Assembly: GCA_002482775.1 (NCBI GenBank)
Contig: DLGQ01000035.1
Span: 1-20,381 of the forward strand
Source: Flavobacteriales bacterium UBA7690
GTDB lineage: Bacteria; Bacteroidota; Bacteroidia; Flavobacteriales_F; PHOS-HE28
Direction of reading: 5' to 3'
DNA length: 20,381 bases
Shown: positions 1-8,324 of the stretch, piece after piece
Layout of the letters: each line of letters opens with the position of its first letter
Numbering within the stretch: the stretch's first letter is position 1
The notes under the pieces: generated by a model
Seen by the model: only the letters and a program-made list of their open reading frames with translations
What the model was told of the DNA's origin: nothing
Database searches by the model: none
Position numbers and translations under genes: made by a program

Positions 1-1664
1 TCGCCGATGGTCTTGATCTTCTCGATCCGATACTTGCCCATGATGCCGTCGAAGGCTATGAAGCAGGTGTTCAACTCCGCGACCAGTTCGGCAGGCGTGA
101 CCTGCTCGCTCATCTGCGTGAAGCCCTTGAAATCACTGAAGAGGATGGTAACGTTGTCGAAGTGTTTCGCATCAGCGTGGCCTTTCTGTTTCAGCTCCTC
201 GGCCACCTCCTCGGGCAGGATGTTGAGCAGGAGTTCATCGCTCTGCTTACGCGCTTTGCTGATGCGATTACGTTGTGTGAAGAAGACCCCGGCCAACAAG
301 ACCATCAGACCGAAACCGCCGATGAACGCGTTGCGCTCGACGCTCTTGCGGCGCAAGGCCTCGGCGGCCACGGCATCCTTCTTCTCTTGCTCCGCTTTCG
401 CTGCGGCCTCCACCTTGTCGAATTCATATTGCATCCGCAGCCGCGTGGTCTCTTCTGTGTTCGATGCATTGTAGATACTATCGCGGTACAACACGTACAT
501 CCGGTGGTTCCGATAGGCCCCGTTCCAATCGCCGTTCATGCTGTCGAGACGTTCCAACTCCCGGTAGGCGGTCGCGAGCATTGCCTTGCTCCCTACTGTG
601 CGCGCTATGGGTATCGCGGTGTCCAAGTGAGCGCGCGCCTCGCCATACCGCTTGGTCTTCGTGAGCAAGGCCACGGCCATGAGCGACAATTCCGCCTGGT
701 CGCTCCGGTCGTCGATGGACTCCGCCATAGCGCGACCGGACTCGTATGCACCAAGAGCCTCCTCGTGCCTGCCCAAGCCCTCGTAAGCTTGCCCCGCATA
801 GGCATACGCTGCGATCAAGGTGTACTTGGCGCTGATCTCCTTAGCGATCCGTATGGCCTCCTCGGCTTGCTTCAGCGCTTCCGTGTGTTGACCGGAGTTG
901 TTCAGGATGTTGGCGATGTTCACGTAGGAGATGGCCATGCCGTTCGGATCATCGTGCTCTTGGCGGGTCTTCAGCGCTGCCTCGGTGTAGCGTAAGGCTT
1001 CTTTCAGGTCCGACTGTTGCTGGTAGAAGATCCCGAGGTTACTATAAGAAACGGCGATGCCAGGCTTGTCCCCGATCCGTTCACGAAGGGCGAGCGCTTT
1101 CAGCAAGTAGCTCAAGGCTTCGGGATGATCGCCCAATTGCAGGTGGATGGTTCCGATATTGTCGTAGTTCTTGCCTAGCCAGTCCTCGTTGCCCGCGCGC
1201 TGGTTGATGTTAACCGCGGCCAGGTAGTCGCCTAGTGCACCGGCCAGATCACCCTCCTTCCGCTTCACGTTCGCCATGTTGTTAAGTGCAGCGGCCACGT
1301 CGTGCTCCCTGCCGATCTTCCGGTTCAGCAGTAGGCATTCGGCGAAGCAGCGCCTCGCTTCCGTGTAGTCATCCAAGCGCTGCGCGATCTCCCCAAGGAT
1401 ATTGTAGGCGTTCGCCTGGGCGTGCTCGGAACCGTTGCGGGTCGCGAGCGCCATCATGCTGTCTGCATATGTTCTGGCTTCCACATAGGATCCCGCATCC
1501 GCCAGTTCCCAGCTCAGGTCGTACAACACCACGATCCGCGTCGTGTCTGGTAGTGGGCCGGCCAACTCACCGCGCAAGGAATCGATCAGGGCCTTGTTCT
1601 GCGCGTGCACACCGTTGCAGAACAACAGTGCTCCGCAAAGAATGCCGGTGACTCGCGTTCTCAT
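1..1664 (-). CDS. TPR-repeat, membrane-anchored class III (adenylate-type) cyclase, 3' end off the left edge
   Basis: The frame is open from ATG at 1664 to base 1, giving 554 residues without a stop; I checked it codon by codon. It starts with a signal peptide (about residues 1-22, ending VHAQ). Tandem TPR motifs follow over roughly residues 25-400, for example NNMANVKRKEGDLAGALGDY and NLGIFYQQQSDLKEALRY. A charged helix leads into one membrane segment (about 446-463) and a linker LLLNILPEEVAEELK. The catalytic domain then begins with the metal-binding Asp511 in ILFSDFKGF, and the window ends at IEKIKTIGD. By analogy with the intact paralogue at 15533-17584, about 130 residues are missing. 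Class III cyclases make cAMP or cGMP from the nucleotide triphosphate; the visible KxxxGD segment fits adenylate specificity. The TPR part should lie outside the cytoplasm as a sensor. The gene lies 19 bp after the stop of the soluble cyclase gene, so co-transcription is likely. Confidence 0.9.
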   Translation of the reverse strand, partial: MRTRVTGILCGALLFCNGVHAQNKALIDSLRGELAGPLPDTTRIVVLYDLSWELADAGSYVEARTYADSMMALATRNGSEHAQANAYNILGEIAQRLDDYTEARRCFAECLLLNRKIGREHDVAAALNNMANVKRKEGDLAGALGDYLAAVNINQRAGNEDWLGKNYDNIGTIHLQLGDHPEALSYLLKALALRERIGDKPGIAVSYSNLGIFYQQQSDLKEALRYTEAALKTRQEHDDPNGMAISYVNIANILNNSGQHTEALKQAEEAIRIAKEISAKYTLIAAYAYAGQAYEGLGRHEEALGAYESGRAMAESIDDRSDQAELSLMAVALLTKTKRYGEARAHLDTAIPIARTVGSKAMLATAYRELERLDSMNGDWNGAYRNHRMYVLYRDSIYNASNTEETTRLRMQYEFDKVEAAAKAEQEKKDAVAAEALRRKSVERNAFIGGFGLMVLLAGVFFTQRNRISKARKQSDELLLNILPEEVAEELKQKGHADAKHFDNVTILFSDFKGFTQMSEQVTPAELVAELNTCFIAFDGIMGKYRIEKIKTIG

Positions 1665-1683
1665 GGGTGGCTGTTTTTCGGTG

Positions 1684-2922
1684 TCATCCGCTATTGTTGG
1701 CGCTCAGCTGAACAAAATACATCTCCATCTCCCCCTTGCCTTTCGCCTGCACTTTGCCACGTGGGGAGAAGGTGAATGCAGGTCTGGTCACCTCACCATT
1801 TTCTGGATCGACCCGGTGGGTCGACGCTACGGCGTCCTCGGGGACGACAACGGCCTTCACCAACGCGTAGGTGCTTTCACTGATGTTCATCTGTCCCACC
1901 TCGCCGCTGCTCTCCATCCGGCTGGCGGTGTTCACCGTATCGCCCCAGATGTCGTAGGCGAATTTCCTTACACCCACGATGCCGGCCACAACGGGGCCGG
2001 TATGTATACCCACACGCATCTCGAAGGAGGGCTTGCCCTGTGCATCGCGTTCCTTCTTGCGCGCGATCATGAAGGCCTGCATCTCCAGTGCCGCTTGAAC
2101 CACACCAGCGGGAGTTGATGATGCTGGAACAGGCAAGCCACCCGCACACATGTACGCATCGCCGATGGTCTTGATCTTCTCGATGCCACGCGCAGTGATG
2201 ATGCCATCGAAGGCTTTGAAGCAAGTGTTCAGTTCTTCCAACAGGTCTTGTGGCGAGAGCTTTTCGCTCGCTTCGGTGAAGCCTTTGAAATCGGTGAAGA
2301 GGATGGTGACGTTATCGAAGTGCTTGGCATCGGCGTGGCCCTTGGCTTTGAGCTCCTCGGCGACTTCTTCCGGCAAGATGTTCAAGAGGAGATCATCGCT
2401 CCGTTTCTTCTCTTCGCGCAGTTCACGCGTGCGCTCCACCACTTCACGTTCCAGTTCGGCGTTGCGCGCGAACACACGGCCGTGCGTCATGTGTTCCCCT
2501 TCGCGCAAACGATGATCGGGATCGCTGCCATGTACGTGTGCTACCAACCAAAGGCCCTCCACTCTTTTCAAGATAGTGGTCTGCCGGATCAGGTCTTTTG
2601 AACCGGAGATCCCGGAACCGATGATCCAGTATGTATCGCCCTCCACCCACGCCACATCACCCCAATGGCGTACTTCCTTCCAGATGTACTCGATGGTGAA
2701 CGCATGCGGGTACTGGTCCACGCCTTTCTGGTTCATGGCGCGGTAGTGTGCTTTGCCCACAGCGCGTTCGTGCAAGGCTGTACCGAAGAAGGGGACGTCA
2801 TCGGCACACACGGCGAAGCGAGCTTCCAAGTCGCGTTGTGCGTAGCTGTTCCAGCACTGGTCGTGTGCGGCCAGAACGGCGGCGGTATCGTCGATCTGGC
2901 CGAAAGGATCGTTCCGGTTCAT
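1684..2922 (-). CDS. Soluble class III adenylate-type cyclase with N-terminal NTF2/SnoaL-like domain
   Basis: This encodes 412 residues from ATG at 2922. An in-frame ATG at 3021 would add 33 Cys/Trp/Pro-rich residues unlike the family, so the inner start is preferred. Residues about 10-140 look like a SnoaL_3/NTF2-like domain (AAHDQCWNSYAQRDLEARF, then a Gly-Lys-Ala 'VGKAHY' segment and a beta-rich end LKRVEGLWLVAHVHGS). A charged coiled-coil (150-178, ERTRELREEKKRSDD) leads into the conserved LLLNILPEEVAEEL linker and a complete catalytic domain (about 195-405). Visible catalytic residues are metal Asp211 and Asp255, base-selecting Lys251 and Asp324 (adenine-type), and transition-state Asn331 and Arg335. 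There is no signal peptide or membrane segment, unlike its neighbours, so it should be cytosolic and sense a small ligand or protein through the NTF2-like domain (inference). A roughly 20-residue extra loop lies near 360-385, before FSPRGKVQAKGKGEMEMYFV. Confidence 0.9.
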   Translation of the reverse strand: MNRNDPFGQIDDTAAVLAAHDQCWNSYAQRDLEARFAVCADDVPFFGTALHERAVGKAHYRAMNQKGVDQYPHAFTIEYIWKEVRHWGDVAWVEGDTYWIIGSGISGSKDLIRQTTILKRVEGLWLVAHVHGSDPDHRLREGEHMTHGRVFARNAELEREVVERTRELREEKKRSDDLLLNILPEEVAEELKAKGHADAKHFDNVTILFTDFKGFTEASEKLSPQDLLEELNTCFKAFDGIITARGIEKIKTIGDAYMCAGGLPVPASSTPAGVVQAALEMQAFMIARKKERDAQGKPSFEMRVGIHTGPVVAGIVGVRKFAYDIWGDTVNTASRMESSGEVGQMNISESTYALVKAVVVPEDAVASTHRVDPENGEVTRPAFTFSPRGKVQAKGKGEMEMYFVQLSANNSG

Positions 2923-3030
2923 ATCCGTTGCAGGAACTGCGTAACAGGGTGCCCACGCAGCCCTCCTGCAGCTGACGTCAGGCCGCCATGGAACACATGG
3001 ATCGCTTCCCGCATCGGACATCGAGATACG

Positions 3031-4108
3031 TCATTCATTTCGCTGCACAAAATACATTTCCATTTTCCCCTTGTCCTTCGCCTGAACTTTGCCGCGTGGA
3101 GTGAAGCGCGAACCAAGTGTATTGTTCACCAGTATATAGGTCGCCGCGCTGATGTTCACCTGTCCGATCTCGCCGCTGCTCTCCATACGGCTGGCAATTT
3201 TCACCGTATCGCCCCAGATATCGTACTGGAATTTCTTCACACCTACGATGCCCCCCACCACCGGGCCTGTATGTATGCCGAGGCGCATATCGAAGCCCGG
3301 CAGACCATGCGGCGCGCGTTCTGCCTTGCGCTTAGCCATGTAGTCCTGCATCTCCAACGCGGCCAGTAGAACCTGCAGTGGGGAGGAGGCTTTGGTGCTG
3401 GCCAGCCCACCAGCACACATGTAGGCGTCGCCTATGGTTTTGATCTTTTCGATGCCGCGCGCGGTGATGATGTGGTCGAAGGCCTTGAAGCGTTCGTTCA
3501 ACTCGTCCACGAGTTCGCCTGCTATCAGTTGCTCGCGGATGGCGGTGAAGCCTTTGGGATCGGCGAAGAGGATGGTGACCTCGTCGATCAAACGGGCATG
3601 GGCTTCGCACTTGGCTTAAAGCTCCTCAACCACGTCTTCAGGTAGTATGTTCCGAAGCAGTCCTTCGCTGCGGTCCTTCTCTTTTTCGATGGCAGGTTTT
3701 GCACGACGGGTGAACCGTAGTCGTGACCATAACCCCAGCGCCACCAACAGCACCGCCATTCCCGTGACCATGAAGGCACGTTTGCGACCCTGTTCGGATG
3801 TCAGTTCCCGTTCGTGCAAGAGCTGGTCTTGGTGGCGCTGTTCGGCAGCGCTCAGGCTATCAGCAAGCTCCTGCTGTTTGAGGGCCACGCTCTGCATCTT
3901 CATGGTGGATGGTGGCCAAGGCCGAGGTCGCCGCCACGTCTACTTCAGAGACCTTGCTTAGCTGGCGTAGCACCTCCAATCGTTCCAACGGCTGGTGGGT
4001 CCTGGCGAGCACATGCTTCAACGAATCCACGTTCACTTGCGCGGAAAGAGCGCATGCGTATACAAGAAGGAGACCGGTCAAGGCGTGGCACGTTGGACGA
4101 AGCAACAT
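3031..4108 (-). pseudogene. Decayed TPR-membrane-cyclase gene (internal deletion, frameshift, nonsense, lost catalytic Asn)
   Basis: The remnant reads right to left. ATG at 4108 gives a signal peptide (ALTGLLLVYACALSAQ) and about 45 more residues. The frame then changes near 3900. In the new frame KMQSVALKQQELADSL is followed by a membrane segment (AFMVTGMAVLLVALGLW) and LLRNILPEDVVEEL. A TAA at 3616-3618 falls exactly where intact paralogues have Lys in EELK. The same frame resumes and encodes a full cyclase domain to TGA at 3031-3033. The membrane segment is only about 110 residues from the start, against about 440 in the paralogue at 15533-17584, so roughly 330 residues of TPR have been deleted. 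The catalytic Asn of TVNxAxR is Lys (codon 3199-3201), and DFKGF reads DPKGF. A restart after the stop (ATG at 3591) could make an isolated domain, but the Asn loss argues against activity. Confidence 0.85.
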
Positions 4109-4142
4109 GACGCGAAACACCGAGCACGATCCAGGTGGACCA

Positions 4143-4230
4143 ACCCCATGAATAGGGGGGCCAAGGGAAGCCTTCGGCCGTGAACGACCATGTCCCCAGC
4201 GCGTGAATGGAGCCCCCCCGATCATGGGGT
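4143..4230. repeat. Imperfect long inverted repeat with nested hairpin in a divergent intergenic region
   Basis: The arms are 4143-4162 (ACCCCATGAATAGGGGGGCC) and 4211-4230, whose reverse complement matches at 16 of 20 positions. The spacer is 48 bp. A nested stem, GGCCAAGG (4159-4166), pairs with CCTT-C-GGCC (4171-4179) around a GAAG loop with one bulged C. The element lies between the divergent decayed cyclase gene and the exported-protein operon starting at 4287. It could be an RNA structure, a terminator for opposing transcription, or the relic of a small mobile element. Nothing in the sequence decides between these. Confidence 0.5.
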
Positions 4231-4286
4231 ATGGTGGCTAAGAACATCCGCGGAGGTTTGTGATCGCAAACCAACCCTTGATACCT

Positions 4287-5924
4287 ATGGACCGCCTCTT
4301 GCTTACCCTGGCCATTCTTCTTCTCGCATTCCAGCCGATGGCTGCGCAGGAAAAGCAAGGGACGCGCACGGCCATGCTCCGTTCTGCCGCAGTCCTGCAG
4401 TCCGTGAACATTGCGCGCGGATCGGCTCCCGCGAATGATGATTGCGCCAATGCGCAGACCATCGCTGTGAGCACCGATTGCGATTCGCCGATCGCCGGCA
4501 ACAATGCTGAAGCCACGGATGTGCCCTTGGATGTACCCTGCGATGACCCCGGCAGCGAGCTGTTGGATGTATGGTACACGTTCAATTCCGGAAGCCTTAC
4601 CACGGTCTATGTGGATCTCGCACCAGGCGCAGGAATGACCGATCACGCCATGGTGGTGTACGATGGCTGTGCCGGGGAAGCCGTATACTGCATGGTGGCG
4701 CCTGTCGCTGTGCAAGAAGTGGAAGTGGCCGCGAACACGGACTACTGGATCCGCGTGTATTCCAACCTCAACTATGGTGTCGGTGGTGCGTTCACCTTGT
4801 GCGTATCGTCGGAAACGGTGATCGCTTCAACACCACCGAACGATCTCTGTGCCGATGCGGTACCGCAAGTCGTTGCACTGGGAAGCTCCGTATCGTTCAA
4901 TGGGGACAACACCGGTGCCACGGACAGTGAAGGCATCGGCTACAACTCGGCGTGGGAAGCGTTCACCATCAATGCCTGCGCCGATGTGAAGCTCGACTTC
5001 TGCGGTACCACGCCGAACATCCAGGACTTCTGGTTGCTCTTGTACACGAGCTGTCCTGCCGGAACGGGCATTTTCCCCAGTTCGTATGACACCACCACCT
5101 GTGCTGACGGCAACTTCACCTTGTGTTTCCCCGATCTCGCACCTGGCACTTATTACTACGGGTTGGCCGCTACGAATAATAACACAGGTCCCTACACCAT
5201 GACCGTTTCAGCCGAGGCATGCGCGCCGGACGAAGCCGCCAACGACGACTGCAGCGCAGCGATAGCATTGACCGTAAATGCAACGTGCCTCCCGCAGTAC
5301 TTCACCAACGCCTGCGCCACAGAAAGTCTGCCTGCGGTTACCTGTGGCACCTTCACCGGTGATGCCAGCGACGATGTGTGGTACAGCTTCGTGGCAACGG
5401 CCACGGAGATCACCATCGGTGGTGCTCCGCGCGGTAACATGGACGTGGTGCTGGAGTTGTTCGAGGGAAGCTGCGGCAACCTCACATCCATCGGTTGCAG
5501 CGACGTGAATGGCGCCGGCGGATCAGAGGACCTGGTAGCACCAGCACTTACTGTGGATGACACCTACCACCTGCGCGTGTACGATTTCCGCCCGCAATTC
5601 GCGTTCGGCGAGCCCGGCTTCGATCTGTGCGTGGTGGAAGGTGTGGGTAGTGGAGTCGGATTGAGCGAGTTGAACAAGGCTGGAACCGGCACACTATTCC
5701 CGAATCCAAGCACCGGTGCATTCACTATCACGGTGGGTGAGCAGGCAGCACAGGTGGACTACACGATCACTGACGCGACCGGTCGCATTGTTCTGCAAAA
5801 ACGTATCCGTGCTTCCAACGGGCGCATTGCGCTTGATGCTACCGGCGTGTTGTCCGCGGGGCATTACGTCGTGCGGATCGATGATGGCATATCCACGGCC
5901 ACGCATCGCCTTATCGTGAACTAA
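4287..5924 (+). CDS. Exported three-module protein with T9SS type A sorting domain
   Basis: This encodes 545 residues from ATG at 4287, which places a clean signal peptide first (MDRLLLTLAILLLAFQPMAAQ). A GTG at 4260 would add nine residues ahead of it. Three related modules of about 130 residues begin at about residues 50, 184 and 318, each opening with a (P/A)ND(D/L)C-A-A motif. They carry D-V-W-Y-[ST]-F and a YDGC or FEGSCG turn with paired cysteines, and resemble the beta-sandwich (PPC/DUF-like) repeats of Bacteroidota surface proteins. A C-terminal type A sorting domain (about 466-545) has LFPNPSTGAFTI, TDATGRIVLQ and AGHYVVRIDDG. The protein should cross the inner membrane by Sec and the outer membrane by the type IX system, ending on the surface or outside. 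It is the first of four tightly spaced genes, 17 bp before the next. A weak TAnnTTTG-like box (GAGGTTTG, 4253-4260) lies upstream. Its ligand or substrate is unknown. Confidence 0.9.
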   Translation: MDRLLLTLAILLLAFQPMAAQEKQGTRTAMLRSAAVLQSVNIARGSAPANDDCANAQTIAVSTDCDSPIAGNNAEATDVPLDVPCDDPGSELLDVWYTFNSGSLTTVYVDLAPGAGMTDHAMVVYDGCAGEAVYCMVAPVAVQEVEVAANTDYWIRVYSNLNYGVGGAFTLCVSSETVIASTPPNDLCADAVPQVVALGSSVSFNGDNTGATDSEGIGYNSAWEAFTINACADVKLDFCGTTPNIQDFWLLLYTSCPAGTGIFPSSYDTTTCADGNFTLCFPDLAPGTYYYGLAATNNNTGPYTMTVSAEACAPDEAANDDCSAAIALTVNATCLPQYFTNACATESLPAVTCGTFTGDASDDVWYSFVATATEITIGGAPRGNMDVVLELFEGSCGNLTSIGCSDVNGAGGSEDLVAPALTVDDTYHLRVYDFRPQFAFGEPGFDLCVVEGVGSGVGLSELNKAGTGTLFPNPSTGAFTITVGEQAAQVDYTITDATGRIVLQKRIRASNGRIALDATGVLSAGHYVVRIDDGISTATHRLIVN

Positions 5925-5941
5925 GGACGACCCTTGAACCC

Positions 5942-7105
5942 ATGAATACCATGCGCCCCTACCAGCTTTCGTTGCTCCTCCTGATGTTTGCCAACGGTGA
6001 CTTGTTCGCCACGGACCGTGTGGTGAGCGTTACGGGAACCTACAATACGATCAGCAGCGCGGTAGCGGCAAGTGCGGATGGCGATCGCATCTTGGTGGAG
6101 CCGGGCGTATACAACGAGAGTATCACGCTGTCCAAAAGCATTTCGTTACACCCCAATGTAGAAGGGGGACGCTACACACTGAACGGCGGACTTCTGCTCA
6201 ACGCTGTGGATGGCCGGACAATAACGGTGTCCGGTATGAGGATCCTTGAAGGATTGTCCATGACCGGTGCGCTCACGACCTTGACCACTGTGCGGATAGT
6301 CGACTCCTATGTACCGGCGATCGATCTCGTTGACCCTTTCGTCCGCTTGGAAATGTATAGGGATACCGTGCTGGCCAGGGTTCGCTTTTCAGCGGGCCAT
6401 GTCATCGGTTCGACGATCATCGGCACCTCATTCAGTGGCAGTGGCGTGGTCGAGTTGGTCGGACCCACGGCCCTCTCTGGTAATGTCCAGATCATCGGCA
6501 ACAAGATCGGTCAACCAGCTGTACAGGCTGGTGTCTATGGTGTCTTTGTCAACTCCAAAACGGTTTGGCACATCGAGAACAACTTCGTCCAGGTCAGGGA
6601 TATCGGGAGTGCCATCGGGTTGGCCTTGCCCGCACATCCGTACACAACGGCTTGTACGATCGACAACAATACGCTGTTCACGGATTCGAGCACACCTCCT
6701 GGCCCTAGTGGCTTTGCAACAGCGGTCGACCCTTTCGGCAGCACTGCCTTCAACCTGTCCACCGCGAACAACGCATACGTGGGTTTCCCTGATGGTTGGA
6801 TCGTAACCACGCCCGGATGGGATGAATTGAGGCAGTCCAGCAATCTTGCATGCCTCGCGGGGAACATCGACACTTCAACCGGTGGGGCGTTGGCCGGATC
6901 CTCCTTGATCGACGCTGGCGATCCCGACCCGCGCTACCTGGACCTGGACCTCACCACCAACGATGTGGGCTGCTACGGCGGCAGCAACAGCCGCGCGAAT
7001 TTCACCACGGCCATGGGCAGTGCCGTGGTGGGTTTCATGCAGGCTCCGCGCGTGGTGTCGCAGGGGGAGCCGGTGAACATCACGGCTACTGGATTCGACC
7101 GTTGA
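5942..7105 (+). CDS. Exported right-handed beta-helix protein (paralogue 1)
   Basis: This encodes 387 residues. ATGs at 5942 and 5951 are both possible; either gives a signal peptide (YQLSLLLLMFANGDLFA). The first coil reads YNTISSAVAASADGDRILVE, then PGVYNESITLSKSISL, the standard opening of pectate-lyase-like parallel beta-helix proteins. Further rungs follow, with Asn-rich turns (IENNFV, IDNNTLF, TANNAY). No lyase catalytic residues can be assigned, so a carbohydrate-binding or structural role is as likely as an enzymatic one. The last 67 residues, from LIDAGDPDPRYLDLDLTTND to the end GFDR, are nearly identical to the end of the next gene. No T9SS sorting domain is present. The stop is 20 bp before the next ATG, so these genes are almost certainly co-transcribed. 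Confidence 0.88.
   Translation: MNTMRPYQLSLLLLMFANGDLFATDRVVSVTGTYNTISSAVAASADGDRILVEPGVYNESITLSKSISLHPNVEGGRYTLNGGLLLNAVDGRTITVSGMRILEGLSMTGALTTLTTVRIVDSYVPAIDLVDPFVRLEMYRDTVLARVRFSAGHVIGSTIIGTSFSGSGVVELVGPTALSGNVQIIGNKIGQPAVQAGVYGVFVNSKTVWHIENNFVQVRDIGSAIGLALPAHPYTTACTIDNNTLFTDSSTPPGPSGFATAVDPFGSTAFNLSTANNAYVGFPDGWIVTTPGWDELRQSSNLACLAGNIDTSTGGALAGSSLIDAGDPDPRYLDLDLTTNDVGCYGGSNSRANFTTAMGSAVVGFMQAPRVVSQGEPVNITATGFDR
6905..7105 (+). repeat. Duplicated C-terminal module, copy 1
   Basis: This 201-bp segment encodes the C-terminal 66 residues of the first beta-helix protein plus its stop codon. It aligns without gaps to 8119-8319 and is far more similar, by eye, than the upstream parts of the two genes. 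Long identical stretches include ACGATGTGGG and CTACGGCGGCAGCAACAGCC. Confidence 0.85.
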
Positions 7106-7125
7106 ACCATCCGAAAAATGATCGC

Positions 7126-8319
7126 ATGAGCAATAAGACCCTCTTCATCTTGCTGGTGGCACTGACCACGAACGCAAAAGCCATGGATATCCATGTAGGA
7201 CCGAGCCTTGAGGTGTCGGACATTGGCACAGCCTGCGCGTTGGCCAACGACGGCGACCGCATCCTCGTGGAACCTGGAGACTATCAGGGCTTCGCTATAG
7301 GAAAGAGTATCCGCATCCTTCCGGGTCAGGAAGGTGTGGCCTACACGGTCACGGGGAACATTGACATCGGCACAGCGAACGGGAAGGAGATCTTCATCTC
7401 AGGAATGAAAGCACCCTACGGGGTACTCAATGATGGAGCGCAGGTCCTAGCCTCCGCCACCTTCAGCCAAACCACGAAGCTTACCATCGCCGACTCCGAC
7501 CTGAAAGTCGTGGTTTTTACGGCTCAACCCCTTTTGCGTGTGGAACTGTTCCGGAACAACATACAGGTGAGGATCGAAGCGCAGTCCTTCGCCATTTTCG
7601 GATGCCGCATCTTTGGCACAGGTGCCTGGTACGAGGTCGCATTATTGAGCAACAGTACGGCGCTTCCGCAGGACAACTACCTCATCGGATGCATGCTCGG
7701 TTATCCGATCACAAGTGGCGTAGGCTTTCCGGCTATCGTTGGTCTGATGGTACAGAACATCAGCCGTCCCATCCACTTCGAGAACAACATCGTGTATGCG
7801 CTCAACTGTGCGATCAGCATCACCGGTGGCACAAGTTCGGATGTCCCTAGCAGCGTGCTGAACAATACGCACTTCGGTCCCGTGTTTGCGGGAAGCTCGA
7901 ACGTGCCTTCTCTCATTGGGCACCTCGGCCTTGGGAACCCACCCGCTACCGGCACGAACCTCATTGTGCGGAACAACGCACGTGTTGGTCTTGGAACCAC
8001 GACAGTGGAGCCCATCGGACTGAATGGCACGCCGCAATACATGATCGAATCCAACAACCTAGCGGTACCCCTCGCTCAACTGGACCTCAACTCAGGGGTG
8101 CCAATAGCGGGTTCTGCCCTCATTGATAGTGGCCACCCCGATCCGCGCTACCTAGACCTGGACCTGACCACCAACGATGTGGGTTGCTACGGCGGCAGCA
8201 ACAGCCGCGCGAATTTCACTACACCCATGGGAAGTGCGGTGGTGGGTTTCATGCAAGCACCGCGTGTGGTGTCCCAAGGCGATGCGGTGAAGATCTCTGC
8301 CATCGGGTTCGATCGTTGA
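7126..8319 (+). CDS. Exported right-handed beta-helix protein (paralogue 2)
   Basis: This encodes 397 residues from ATG at 7126, which puts a signal peptide first (MSNKTLFILLVALTTNAKA). The open frame continues upstream into the previous gene without family similarity. Its plan matches the preceding gene: an opening CALANDGDRILVEPGDY, repeated short beta-strands with Asn-ladder-like turns (FENNIVYAL, VRNNARVG, ESNNLAV), and a terminal module from LIDSGHPDPRYLDLDLTTND to AIGFDR. The central coils have diverged strongly while the last 66 residues have not. No T9SS sorting domain and no catalytic site are recognisable. It is the third gene of the exported-protein operon, and its stop is only 5 bp before the next ATG. 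Function is unknown; binding to a glycan or to the companion proteins is an inference from fold and context. Confidence 0.88.
   Translation: MSNKTLFILLVALTTNAKAMDIHVGPSLEVSDIGTACALANDGDRILVEPGDYQGFAIGKSIRILPGQEGVAYTVTGNIDIGTANGKEIFISGMKAPYGVLNDGAQVLASATFSQTTKLTIADSDLKVVVFTAQPLLRVELFRNNIQVRIEAQSFAIFGCRIFGTGAWYEVALLSNSTALPQDNYLIGCMLGYPITSGVGFPAIVGLMVQNISRPIHFENNIVYALNCAISITGGTSSDVPSSVLNNTHFGPVFAGSSNVPSLIGHLGLGNPPATGTNLIVRNNARVGLGTTTVEPIGLNGTPQYMIESNNLAVPLAQLDLNSGVPIAGSALIDSGHPDPRYLDLDLTTNDVGCYGGSNSRANFTTPMGSAVVGFMQAPRVVSQGDAVKISAIGFDR
8119..8319 (+). repeat. Duplicated C-terminal module, copy 2
   Basis: This 201-bp segment encodes the C-terminal 66 residues of the second beta-helix protein plus its stop. 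It is collinear with 6905-7105 (offset 1214 bp). Differences are scattered and mostly synonymous, except near RVVSQGDAVKISAIGFDR, where copy 1 has RVVSQGEPVNITATGFDR. Confidence 0.85.
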
Positions 8320-8324
8320 CCACC

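Noticed and set aside
162..995. Long plus-strand open frame over the left-edge cyclase
   Set aside because: Antisense shadow of a high-GC gene; the minus frame encodes clear TPR and cyclase motifs and the plus translation shows no family pattern.
2923..3021. Upstream start for the NTF2-like cyclase at 3021
   Set aside because: The added 33 residues are Cys/Trp/Pro-rich and form neither a signal peptide nor a domain; ATG at 2922 begins right before the NTF2-like domain.
3616..3618. Programmed readthrough or selenocysteine-type recoding at the TAA
   Set aside because: The codon replaces a conserved Lys, is TAA and not TGA, and the gene carries a frameshift, a deletion and a catalytic substitution as well, so decay is simpler.
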